The notes beneath the pieces were generated by a model. It did no database searches and was not told where the DNA came from. It saw only the letters and a program-made list of their open reading frames with translations. A stretch of DNA of 64,000 nt from Phallusia fumigata. Taxonomy: Eukaryota; Chordata; Ascidiacea; Phlebobranchia; Ascidiidae. Made by a program: the position numbers and the translations under genes. Location of the stretch: contig QXVZ01008153.1 of the NCBI GenBank assembly GCA_008931825.1, positions 169,411 through 233,410 of the forward strand, given 5' to 3'. Below are positions 28,768 through 40,900 of the stretch, one piece after another; position 1 is the stretch's first letter, and each line of letters begins with the position of its first letter.

Positions 28768-28826
28768 CGCGTTGCAATGGGTTTGGCTTGTGTAGTTTCA
28801 TAGTTACTAAGATTAGAAAAGCGGAT
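28768..28826 (+). other. 5' leader of the adaptor-like gene with an upstream ORF
   Basis: A strong acceptor-like run (TTTTGTTTTTACAG, ending 28767) precedes the signal-peptide ATG by 59 bases. It could mark splicing from an upstream 5' UTR exon or a trans-splice site. The leader holds a uORF, ATG 28777 to TAG 28803 (eight codons), which would be expected to lower translation of the main frame. Confidence 0.4.
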
Positions 28827-28911
28827 ATGAATGCTGGGTTATGGTTGGTCCTCCTGCTTCCGTCAATTTTTGGTGCTCCAACAACCCAACGGATGGTTGT
28901 GAATCTTGACA
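28827..28911 (+). CDS. Exon 1: signal peptide
   Basis: ATG at 28827 opens MNAGLWLVLLLPSIFGA, a textbook signal peptide with a small-residue cleavage region, then PTTQRMVVNLD. The exon ends in phase 1 at a GTAAGA donor (28912). The split codon completes as Asn when joined to the transmembrane exon. No other ATG upstream is in frame; a short uORF precedes it. Confidence 0.75.
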
Positions 28912-31900
28912 GTAAGATTGGAGTATGAATAAGAGTGACTGGAAGTGTAAAATTTAACTATGTTTGTCATAAAACACTTCGCGTTTGGCCCTTCATTGTC
29001 TCTCCGTCCAAACCACAGCCGGGGCTCCTATATCAGAAATTTGAACAGCACCGCTGCGATCCGACGTAACCCAGTGGGCTGCACCGAATAACATCTCCAA
29101 AAATCTAGTAAAAATTGTAACAGCGGAATCGAAAGCTCACGGATGTAACAAATGACTTTGGTCTTTTTTCTGAACCGCATATTCCGCAAATGATTGAAGG
29201 GGAGATTGTTTTGAGACATAATCCCTTTACGTTTTAAATCAGAAGGTTTTAGAATCACAAGACATTAACTTGAAGGGTAGTGTAATTAAAAACACAACTG
29301 CCAGAGAAGTTGCAAATATATAGTAAATACATTATATTGCAAACGTTTTGACAATCGCTGTCGTCATCATCGGTGCATACCATGTGTTCACTATATACAA
29401 GTTCTCTGGCAGGTATGTTTTTTATCTGGAAGTTTTTACTTTGTCAGTCCTGGAAGGCCTAAACGCTGCGTTCTGAGAAAACGATTTGAACGATAAAATA
29501 CAACGTCAGATTCCAAACCCTGGCACCGCCAGTCCCGACCACAAACCTATTTAGATTACAAACTTACTACGCCAATCATGACTCTTGGCCTTTTGCACGT
29601 TCCTCTGCTAAAAAATCCCTTCACGCAGGGAGTGACGTCGCACATCCGGGAGACTTTCCGCTGACCAATCAGAGTGCAGCATGGCGGACAGAGATGAACA
29701 GTTCCTTGGCTTCAAACAAGACATTAACGCCGCGAGGTGCGTAATTGAAGAGATGCCTGTCAGCTGTGTTTAGCACGGAAAGGGTCAGGGGACCACACAA
29801 CTAACCAGAAGAACCGCGATTTTAATCGATAAGCGACCGTCGATAGGCAGAAGACAGCGCGTCACTAATCACGTTATAATGGGTATACGCGATTTGCCAC
29901 TTTTGCACAACTATGCTCTATAAACTTTGCTTTGGGGTAAAATTGCATGCCCGAGAATGCGTTCAGTTTGACACCTTTGTTTACAGTACGGGTGCCCTTC
30001 AAAGTGAACCCTTTACTTAAGGTCCGAGAGGTCCACATTTGCGGCATGTAATTGCGGAATAACGTGATGCAATTGATGTAATCCGTTGCTAATAAAACGG
30101 CTCCATTAAATTCGTTTACTTTCCCGGTGGTTAGAATCTTCGTGGAACTGTAAACGGCGGTGCGTGTGCGTCAGAGTGGCTCTATGGGCGTGAAATTGGA
30201 AAATTGCATCTAATGCAGGCGCAGGGCGAATGAAGGAGTCGTGTAAATAGCTGGATATTAGGAGATAGCAAGAATCCAACTACGTTTCGGTTATGGTATA
30301 ATTTGATTATTGCATATCACCATGCACCATGATCCCAAGATTATGCGAAATGTTGGTTTATTGCAGAACAGGGTATCGGGGTCAATGAGTATTTTCACCG
30401 TTTGATTATCCCAACAAAATGCAAATAATCAGGGATCGGTTGGTAAGCATCAATTTGCATGTTTGGGGAAATGCGATAATTTGAAACGCGAAAGAAGTCA
30501 AATAGGCAACCCTGTAAAAAAGATCCATACCCATTTTTCATTTTTTTTTGTTTTATTTTATTACAGTGAATTACCGTCAATAACACTTCATATGTTTACT
30601 TAAATATCACGATGATGTATTTGAAATCCAAAGTAACTATAATCCCTATTCAAACACGGTCGGCCACGTATTTGTTCACATGACCTATCCACAATAACAT
30701 CTATGCTTCCACGAGCATTTCCAATCTTGATTTAAGCACAGGGCTCGAGAAGTCTATGTTTGTGGAATGTGCCGATCACCAGTCTAGCCTCCGTTGAATT
30801 GTTTGCCCTTCATCGTCTGCCCGTAGCCACGAATCGCTAACGGTTGGGGTGTTTACAAATCATGACCTGCAGAGGACCCGATCTTGAATGAATGATAATA
30901 TTTGTGGATCCACGCTCCTCGCACATGAAATGCCGATTAGAAAACGATATATCTGTCAATACTACTTCCTTCCAGCCTGCAGGCCATATATGTATAAAAA
31001 CTCTCGGGAGGGGACAAAAGGGGTCATGTCACCCCTCCCCCAATTTTCAAATTGTATATTAAAGTAGGCTACACCTGGAAAAAATTTCCAAGTTGTACAT
31101 TAGGTTAGGTTCGTTGCCAATTTTGCGGCTGGTTACACCTTGAGCCATACACGCTGCTAAGGAGAGTTTTGTAAACTGTAGCCTCGCGAATTTAACTGCA
31201 GGTGAGTTGTTTAGATTTGCACGCAGCTCATTGTAAGCAACTAAAAAGTCAAACTTTGTGTGGTTTTAAAGTGGTGTGCAACACTTACAACGTTTGAAAT
31301 GAAATGGGCGTGACCTTTTCTTGTGTATTTTGCATCCAACTGCTCCTCGCCATTTACCAATAAGATCTTGATTCAGACTTCCGAAAAACTGCTTCATTGT
31401 AAACATTGAATGTCAAATTGTTTTCTGCAACGCAATTTGTCGGTCGAGTGCCCTTCAATGGGAAACCGCAGCGGCTTTTATTTGTTTGCCAAAATCTACC
31501 AAAACCCGAAATGCCTTTTAATTAGCAGCTAGCTCGATGAAGACAAACGACCGAACCCCATAGACCGAGCCCCTTCCCAAAATCGAACTGTGTAATGAAC
31601 CACATTTGGCGCATCTACAAAACACATCGAAAACGGGCCCCCGAGCGCTCCACCTATTCTCGGCAGTGACTCCATTCCCACAAGCCAAGTAAACAGCAAC
31701 GCACCGCAATCTCGGCCCTATAACATGCGGTTGAAGCGTTGCATAGACCGCATAGATTATCTCCCAGAGCACGAAGGAACCTTTTCATTCCTGGAAGCCT
31801 CGCAGGACCACAGAAACGTGGCTGTAAGGTTTGGGTTGGAGGGAGAGGATCCAGAGCTATCGCCTAGTATAGAGCTGTATTTGTGTGCGTAAAAGGGATG

Positions 31901-34900
31901 AACAAGGCGTTTGTTCTCATTGGTGTTTTTATGTTTTGGCAGTTGTGACAAAGATCTGATTGTGCAACTTCCCATCAACACGGTTTCGGTATCATTTGGA
32001 TCAATCAGTGTTTTAGACCTAGTGTGATTGTAATATCTCTTCCGGGGGTCGAGGGTCATTTCGCTTGTCAGTCATGCCATGTTGAAACGCGTGTTTACGT
32101 TCACGTATACATGTGGAAATACGTGTTACTAATCTGTGGCCCATCCTGCTTAAGATATTCCTACCGTCATAATTTGATTAAAAAGGGCGTACCAACTTTC
32201 AAAACCACAGGGAAACAGTCTGGAAAACATCGTACGCCCCAACACGCCTATTATTTTTTGGGGTGTTACATAAGATGTGCACCCACCGTCACCCAAAAAT
32301 CCCTCCCACCCTTTCCCCCCTGGCAAGTAAACAGCGCTGTGCAGCGAAAAATTTTTTCTGCACCCACTTCTTCTTTTCCCCCTGAACTATACCCCACCAA
32401 CCCCCCAAAATAGCTTGTGGGCTCAAGGGGTCCCCGCGCACAGCACAGCGGCACCACATGGCGTCTGTGTCATCGAGCGATAACATTTCTAGTCAACGTT
32501 TAGCGGATTACCTCTCGGGGCACTCGACTTCTTTGAACAGTCCTTCACAACCATGCCGCCTTGATTATGACGAACGGAGCCCAAATAGGCTTGTGGGAGA
32601 CATTAAGCCCCTTGTCACCCTTACTATTGGGGTCTCACTGATAAGGCTACGTCTGTAGTTACCCAAGCAACCCACTATCGGGGGCAGGAATCGCTCAATT
32701 AGTAAAACGGGTGTTGATGCCCAAAACAATCAGTTGCAAGTTTGCACAGGGATTAATGCACAGTTGAACTTTGACTTTTGTAGACGTCCAGTTCCTCAAC
32801 GCAGACGTCGGAAAAGGAATTTTGATTGGTCTTGTGGTCGGCTGTCCTCTGTTTGCTGCTCTGCTATGTTTCAAATTTTGCAAAAAGAGGTAAGTCTTTA
32901 ACTATTTTGTCGGTCATTTGCCAACCGTCATCAGGTGGTGCTTAATTGTCCTCAAGATACCTACATGTTATACATACATTTAGTGCCAAATATGTAATAA
33001 ATTATTTGCGTGCGTTTTCTCAATCCACGCTTTTTTGACGAGGTAAAGTCAGTTCACATTGAACTCCCACAGTGTTAGAAAAGATTGCGTTTGTGAGCTT
33101 GGCCTGTTTACGCAAAATGCTGAAACAAAATGTCAAGTATCAGGAGCAGCCGCATCTTATCAACCTCTCCATCACGGTACCGCACATTAGATTCTGTTAA
33201 GTGCAAAGGCCGCATAGCTTCCTGTTGTTTTGCACCCCATGCCCACAGATACTGCAAGGACAGATGCAGTTGCTGCGTGCCGTGATGCAGACGTTGATTA
33301 GAACTTCGGGCGCCTTAATGTTTGTTCGCTGGCTTCTAAGAGTTTTGCAATGCATAATACAGACTTTGGGCCTTAAAAAATTAGAACTTTATGCCTGGCT
33401 TTTCCAAGTTGAAATTCGTAACACACTCACAATTCCAAGCAAACGTTTTCCGAAACCAAATTCCAGTCTGTAACGAACAGACTAGTTGAACAGAGCATTC
33501 CTTCAAATGGAACTGACATCACATTAGGGCTTATAACAACCCCTCTTTCAAATTGATGCTCATCTAATCCCCACTTAAGATCATGTCAGAAGTGCCTTAC
33601 GCATGCTTCAAGCATTTCGTCGCCACCACTCATTTTTGCATTACAAACACCCCTAACTGCTAATTAGCAATCGTGTGGGACCTTTAAAGCATTCCTAACT
33701 CTAGTGTAAAAATAACACACAGGTTAAACAGCACCATTTTTGCCTGTCAACTACTTTCCTTGCTTCAAACGCGTTTCTGTTGTTGTTTGTTTTTGTTTGG
33801 CATCTTGGTTGTCAACAGCGCGGGGCGTTTTTGACTAGTAGATTTTTGCTGCTGTTGTCAGCGGCCTTGCTCCCCGGATTAGAATCATGTTGTCTTGCGG
33901 CAGGTGAATGATGTTTGTTGGTTTAGGCTGGCGTCTGTTAAGTTGTCGGATGTCACCTTTGTCTTGTTTTACCACGCTCAGGGGTGCTTTACTGTATGCA
34001 GCGTTGTTGGCGTTTTTGACAGGTGGATTCGTGTACATTTGTATAGCAAATCCGGGTTAAAGAATGGCTACAAATATGGTGTTTGTAATACTGTTGCCAA
34101 ACGCTCACTGATTAGATTACAAAAGTAATGCCGTTTCGTGCAGTTATTTTAATTTTGTTTTATAGCGCTGTTTCATTCTCCGTGGAAATGTTATATTGCA
34201 AGCTTGCACAAATGTTTATTGTCACATCATAACACTTGTAAGGTTGTAGGTTTAAATCTGTATTGGGTGTTCGGTCCTTATTAAGAAAATTTCACTCAAC
34301 TAGAAATATCACTTTTAGCAATCATTCACTCTGAGCAAAAATAAAAGTAAAAAAAATCAGTTTTGATAGTTGTCAGAAAGTCACATTTTTTACACCGCCT
34401 GATTAAAAACAACTCCACATAATAAACACCAAGTGTTTTGTATTTTTTATTACGGCAAGATTGCGTCACGAAACGCAGCTTTGCGTCACACCGCGTACGT
34501 CAGCCACAAACAAAAGCCACTTGCGTAGAAGACCGCGACGCATTGCAACAGTTTAATGCAAAAACCTGCAAAACACCTGTTGGTTTGACGTCAATCACCA
34601 CAACGTATCGATTTTTCGAATCGTTGATTCATCATTCGAAACCACTGAACTTTGTTTTGCTGGGAACCTGCACGCAGAGTTCATCACAGTCTGGCATTTT
34701 CAGCGCAGCGTGACCACATTTGCGGTTGTTGTACCATAAACGATTTGCACACATAAAGTTGCATTCAAAATAAACTTATTGCAGCCAGCCTTATGGAATA
34801 GCGTTAAACTTGCCAGAATTCTGCGGGTTCCGGGGGTTTGAAAGTTGTTAGATTCTGTGTGTGATTGAATGTATATAAACATCCTGTTTAGAAAAAAATG

Positions 34901-37900
34901 CCTTCTAATAAAATGACAAAGTAACTGCAGCGTTTTCTACCTTGACCCACCAGTTGTGCCCTACAATTTTTTCGCGCATCATAACTCCCTGGGCCTAACG
35001 TTGCGCAGCTATCTCCGGCTTGGCGATCCTTTTAGTGCTATTGTGTCGCTATAATTTCTTTCCCTAACCAAGCGAAGTCGACTCAATCCAAATTGGCACT
35101 GATCAGTGTTTCATTTTAGGATTGCATCATGATTATGTCGAATTGCTGACCTGTCGAATTGCGCAGAAATAGTAAATATTTTTTCAGACTCAAAGTCCTA
35201 TGGGGGATGGGTCAATTTTTTTATTTTAGGAGTTTAGCGCCTTGCACAGCAAGATTATTTTGTTACATTTAGCCTACCATTAAAGGCATACAACGAAGAG
35301 CTTAAATTTGTCAAAACCATGTCCTTTTTGGGCCATTTCTATGCTTTTCCCAGTACACCGTTTAGGTGGTCAGAAAACTCGATTTTCAAGCATCTTATTA
35401 GCTAATTAGGAGATGATGATTAGATAAGCTCGCAGCCAAACTTCGATACAATACAACAAACATCCATTATCGAAGACGAACCTAAATGACCCGAACTTTT
35501 GCTCCAGACGAGGTTAAGGGTTCTCGAAAACTCGACAAACAATTCTGTGATTCATTCTTTTCCGCGTTACGCCCTTGTCGAGATATTTATATCACTTGCG
35601 TCATTCATCCGCAGTGCAAGCGCTTTTAATTTGTGTCCTGTGGTCCCAAAAACACCACTGGTTTGTTTTCGAAAATGGGACCTTTTGAAATTAGGGCCAA
35701 ATTGTACTGTTCTGATTCATGCAATGAATGGAACTTTATGTATTTTAAAACTCGTCAATAGAAGATTAAAATTGTTATCTATTGTTTCGACAGAAATTGA
35801 CGTGGCACATTGTTTTGTGTGAACAATGTGAATCAAACACCCGGAATTTACGTGAATAGAATTCCTATCGCGTTGGCCTGTGAATAATCTATATTTACAT
35901 GTTGCTGTTTAATCCAGCATTTATAATCCTGAAATATTCTGTTCTTCCTTGGCTTAAAATCGCCAGGGGGTCATACCGAAAACAAGATAATTGGAACTTT
36001 TTATTCGATCAATAATTGTACACAAGGTTGTGACTTCGTTGTTTTGTTGATATTTTGACGATTCGCTTGCGGTTATTGTCATTTGTCGGTCCAACATGAG
36101 GGTTTTGTTTGTGTGATAAAAATGCTACCATACAACGCTAGTACTTGAAATTAGACGATTTTAGTTTTCATATTTTACCATTGTTTAGCATCTCTTAATC
36201 TTTCCGTGTGGTCATAATATTAAATTGGCCTGCTCGACAAAGCGAAAAACAGCAGTGCGAAAGGTTGCTGCTTGGCACACACACTTGTATTTCAACACAT
36301 CCATTTCTGTTTTTATCCCTCTTTACTGCTATAAAACTGCTTTCTCACTTTATCATTAGGATTTTAAAAGCCCCGGAAGTTAAGTTGACAACAACTAATG
36401 TTTGGGAATCAACCCAGGGACTATACTTACAGAGCGCGGTGCCCTAACGTTAACCTGACAGGTTACATAGACAGTGATTGACTTTGGTCGAGGTTCCGCC
36501 CTTCGCCAGGTTAAGCTTTAAATTGATCCTCGGTTATAGCAAATAGAGGTGCTCTTCCGGTGGTAAACATAAACTGCATTATAACGATTGTCGACTAATT
36601 TGTTTGTCGGCTAACTTTGTTGTTTGTCCGATTTTTCTGCACTCATTGCGCATATCGTTTGCTGAATTTCATATATTGCCCCGACAAACGTCAGACACGT
36701 TCAAAGGTTTAAAATTGACCCAAAGTTTAAGGCATCAAGATGTAACTGAACACTCGCTGTGGACCTTGTTTTGAAAAACTATCAAACTGCATTGTAAAGA
36801 GAAGGGGCGTCGAAGGTTTTGTGCACGACATTTATTCGGCGCACTGGAACATATCCCAGAATTATCTCATAATCGTAAACTTTGATAATCTTGAACTTTG
36901 AGCTCAGATAGTCATAGGGATAGGCATTTCAGAATAATACACTATTCTGGAATTATTCTTATCCAGAATACCGAATCCTATTCTTCCATTTTCTTTTCTG
37001 CAATGTAGAACAGTCAACATGAAAGAATTTACTACTTGCAAGATCGCAACAACAAAATACAGACAAGGAACGAGTTTACTACAATGCAATCGGTTCAGGC
37101 TTTCTTCGCCTGTCTGGCGAGATCACAATGTGGTGGCATTTAAATGAGAAAAATTCAATCAACTGTTTTAAAAAAAATTTGAGCGTTTGTGACTGCTTGC
37201 TAACTATACAACCGGTAAGAATGATTGACGCATTGTTTACAAAATGAAAATGTTTGTTTTATGAGTATTATGAGAATGGTACTGGAACATAGCGGCCGTT
37301 TTCTTGTTAGCTTGTGTGGTCGACTCTTCCTGACGTTTAATCACAGCCATCACTAATCGTTCATAACCCCTGCAGCATAGGTGGTCCTGTTGAAAAGCTT
37401 TATATGCAACTCTGTGCATTTGGCCTCGGATCTTACATTCAAGGTTCAAAATATTTACCACCCAGTCGACTTTCGTGCTTGCCAAGTGGACGACAGAATC
37501 ATCCGGGTAATCTGGTTAGGCTAAATTATCTGGGATGGTTGGCAACCTCTGAATCGGGTCCTTCGCTTGTACATCAGCTGTCGGTCAAAAGCTTTCGGTC
37601 AGGTTTTGTGGTTTAATTTTGTTTGAAGTTCTTGTTTCGGGGTAAAGATTTGCGCACTAATTTATTTTATGCAGCTTGAACTAGCTTTCTACCGGGACTG
37701 TTTAGGATTGGTGCAAATTGTTTCATGAAACCTACAGGTGTTGCATTGGCGTGTTTAAGTGTGAAAAATTACTTTAAAAGCAAAAATTATAAAGCAAATT
37801 TGACTTCATGCAAATTTGTATACTGAAAATAGAGTGAAAAATAATTAAGTTAATTGTTTCACTGAAGATGGCATGAGTTATTGCCGAGGCGTATATCGCT

Positions 37901-40900
37901 TTCAAAAATATTTAGGCCAGCACATTTTTGAAATAATCAATAAAAAATAAAGATATACATTTTTGAAGGTAAAAGATTTTTAACAGATTTTGTATCATAC
38001 AGTAGACAATGTCATACGTCTATCTTGCGTATTAGGAAGTGGTCTGGAATCTGTAAGGACGGGAAGACAAAATTCGAAGAATACTTAAATTTAAAACAGA
38101 GAGCGGTAAACTTGAAATTGTTCGAAAAGTGAGGTTTTACCAAGTTGCTGACTTTAAATCGAATATTGCAACCGACAGAGCATGAAATTCAAGTGTAATC
38201 CCACCTAACCTACTTAAATCCACTTCGATGCGTTCCAAACTGCCTAGAGGAATTTTGTTATGAAGGGCATGGTTAGGAACGTTACTAAATTAGCTTAAAT
38301 CGTAAAAGGCTTTACTTCTGAGAGCATACCAACGTATGAATGACTTTTCTATAAACAACACACAGCCTTTAAATCTTTGGCAATGAAAAATCTAACGCCT
38401 TGTAATGAAAAACACACCTCATGGATAGGATTTTTATGGCTACAAGGCGATGTTTTCGTTAAAAAATGTTGCAAGGCCAAAGTTGTATTAAAGTTGGCGC
38501 TAAGTTTCTTAGTTAGCATGAATTTTTTTGCCGACATAACCCACCGAATATTTTTTGCCAAAACTTACCATCTAAAAAATATAAACCACCAATGCAGTTC
38601 AAAGTACACAGGTAATAATACATGATTGGTCATGGTGGAATTTTTCACTGCATTTTTATGCTACAAAATCCACGGTCTTAGTGCAAATCTCCACGTGGTA
38701 AAGTGGCGTTGAAATTTAGTAAATCCCCCATGCTTATTGTACATTGTCCCGTGAGCCGGACGCAACCTTCAAACTAAACTGTAATTTGCAAGTTTTCCTT
38801 AATTATTCATCGAGTTCATGCTCCTAGCAATGCCCACAAAATAATTCGTCGTATTAAGCGGATGTAATCGCCATGTGATCTTAGTGGGTGGAAAATGGCA
38901 ACGATGGCGTCCGTTTTTCGTATCACCTCTTGAAGTGATTATAGGCGGACGTTTTTGCCCACAGATGCCACGCATAATTCCCAAGATACATATCGTAACT
39001 TCCAAAAGTAGAAAGAGTTCAAACGCAAACAATTCCACTTCCCAGCAAATTATATTGATATCATGACGTCACCGCGGTCGCTATGACGTCATAGCCGACC
39101 GGTGGATTGAGGAAATAAAGATATTCTGTGTTTGTTTGTTGTCAGTAAGATGCAATCGCCTGATCGCGGTTGTACGAGGTTCGAATTTCATTTGACACTT
39201 GGCTCTCGTACGAAACAGCTGTGCCCGAAATCTCGTTGTTTGTATGCATGTTTTTCGCGCAATTAAAGGCAGCCAATCAACTAACTCTAGCATGACTTTA
39301 AAAGGTATTGCATATAACAAATAAAATTAGTTTCTTCGGAAGAGGAATGAGTTGAATTCCTTTCAGGGGCGAAGGAGTTATTAAATTTATTTTATTCCCA
39401 TGGTGTATCGAATCTTTTATTTGTTTTCAACACATGCATAATAAACATAACTAAAAACAATTTCCTTTTGTTTCCTTCCCAGACTCGCCAAACGTCGCAT
39501 GAAGAACTTCCAGCAGCAGAGGCGCAAGGGCAAGCGCACGCGCGACGACAAGATCGAGCTGTGTGTCACCGATCCCGATGACGTCACAAGGGACGAGGGC
39601 GAAGGCCTGGCCACCGCCAAATCGGTCCCGTTGCCCGGTCGGAACCCACGTGGTGCCCGTGACGCAGAGAACGACGGCAAGATCGTGGGACCGCTAAGTC
39701 GCGTGACAGGCACCGGGACATGTCATGGGAAATCTTCACCGCCAAGATCTTTGTCTTCGGGCAAAAGCTGCGCGACCGTGTTGGAAAATCTGACCTACGA
39801 CGACATCGTCACTTCCGTGAAAGGTTTGTAACGTGGTGGTGGACGTGATGCGTGCCACGTGTGGCAATCGGGGTTGGAAATTTTTTTCTATTTGAATAAG
39901 TATTGCGCAGTATAAGGCCTGCAGTGCCACGTCACCACCCTCGTTTGCGTGCTGAATCAAAAACGGGTTTTAAACGGGTTTTGGGTAGTCATCCGTAGAG
40001 ATGTTTTGCACAATCGCTCAATAGTGGCTGCATTAAGTATTTTACAACAAAGTCCAACTAAAATAAAAACATTTCAAGCTGTTTTGTATGCTGCAAGTTC
40101 TCGTATGACTGCAGTGTGTACAATACGTTTTGTGTCGTGTTTTGTTAACCTAATACAAATGATTCAGCAATGGGGAGGTTTCAGCTGCCGTTAGATGAAT
40201 TCCGTGAGAAAAATATTCGAGTGAAATTGATTTCGGCGGTTTACTTGAACTCAAAGGTAACTGGTTCATCCGAAATCCCCGAAATCAAACAGTCTCGAAA
40301 CTTTATGTGCGATCGTTATCATCAAGGATGCCGGTTAGCCAGTCTGCAACGTGCGATTTGGAACTGACCTAAAAAACAGCTTTTATTTATCGTCGGAGAG
40401 CCTGGGTTTCCGAAACATTTTTTTATTCTAAACCGCTACAAACGCTAACACAAGTAGATGAACGTAGCCGTCTGCGATCCGCATTAAAACTGTCTGCGAA
40501 CCTTCCGCCAACAGTTGACATCAACCCTCGACAGAAGGAAGACGCACGTCTGCGTCTCGCCTCCCAGCGCCCGCCGGAAGCCGTCTATGACGTAGGAGAT
40601 ACGTCACCGACTGCTGTGGAGTACATGAACGTCGGAAGCAAAGTTGTGCGTCCTCGACGGTAAGTGGTTTTCCGCTGGTTAGGTTGTGAATGGATTAGGA
40701 TTGTCTTCCTTATTGAAACAGTCTACTATTTTTAACTTACATCAGCAAAAATTTACGTGAGTTTTTCAAATTGAATTTGTACAAACCCTTGAAGTTGCTG
40801 CTACAGGTACTAACTATCACTGTACAAATAAGGCCAAAATGTAGGGAAACATTCCCACATGCAGACAAAGTATATGGAATAAACATTTCGTCTATATTGG

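Noticed and set aside
31757-32413. Overlapping 100- and 129-codon ORFs on opposite strands
   Set aside because: Pyrimidine-rich intronic sequence, no exon signals; neither fits the phase between exons 1 and 2.
37237-37485. Minus-strand 82-codon ORF in intron 2 of the adaptor-like gene
   Set aside because: Protein-like composition but no splice or promoter support and no recognisable domain.
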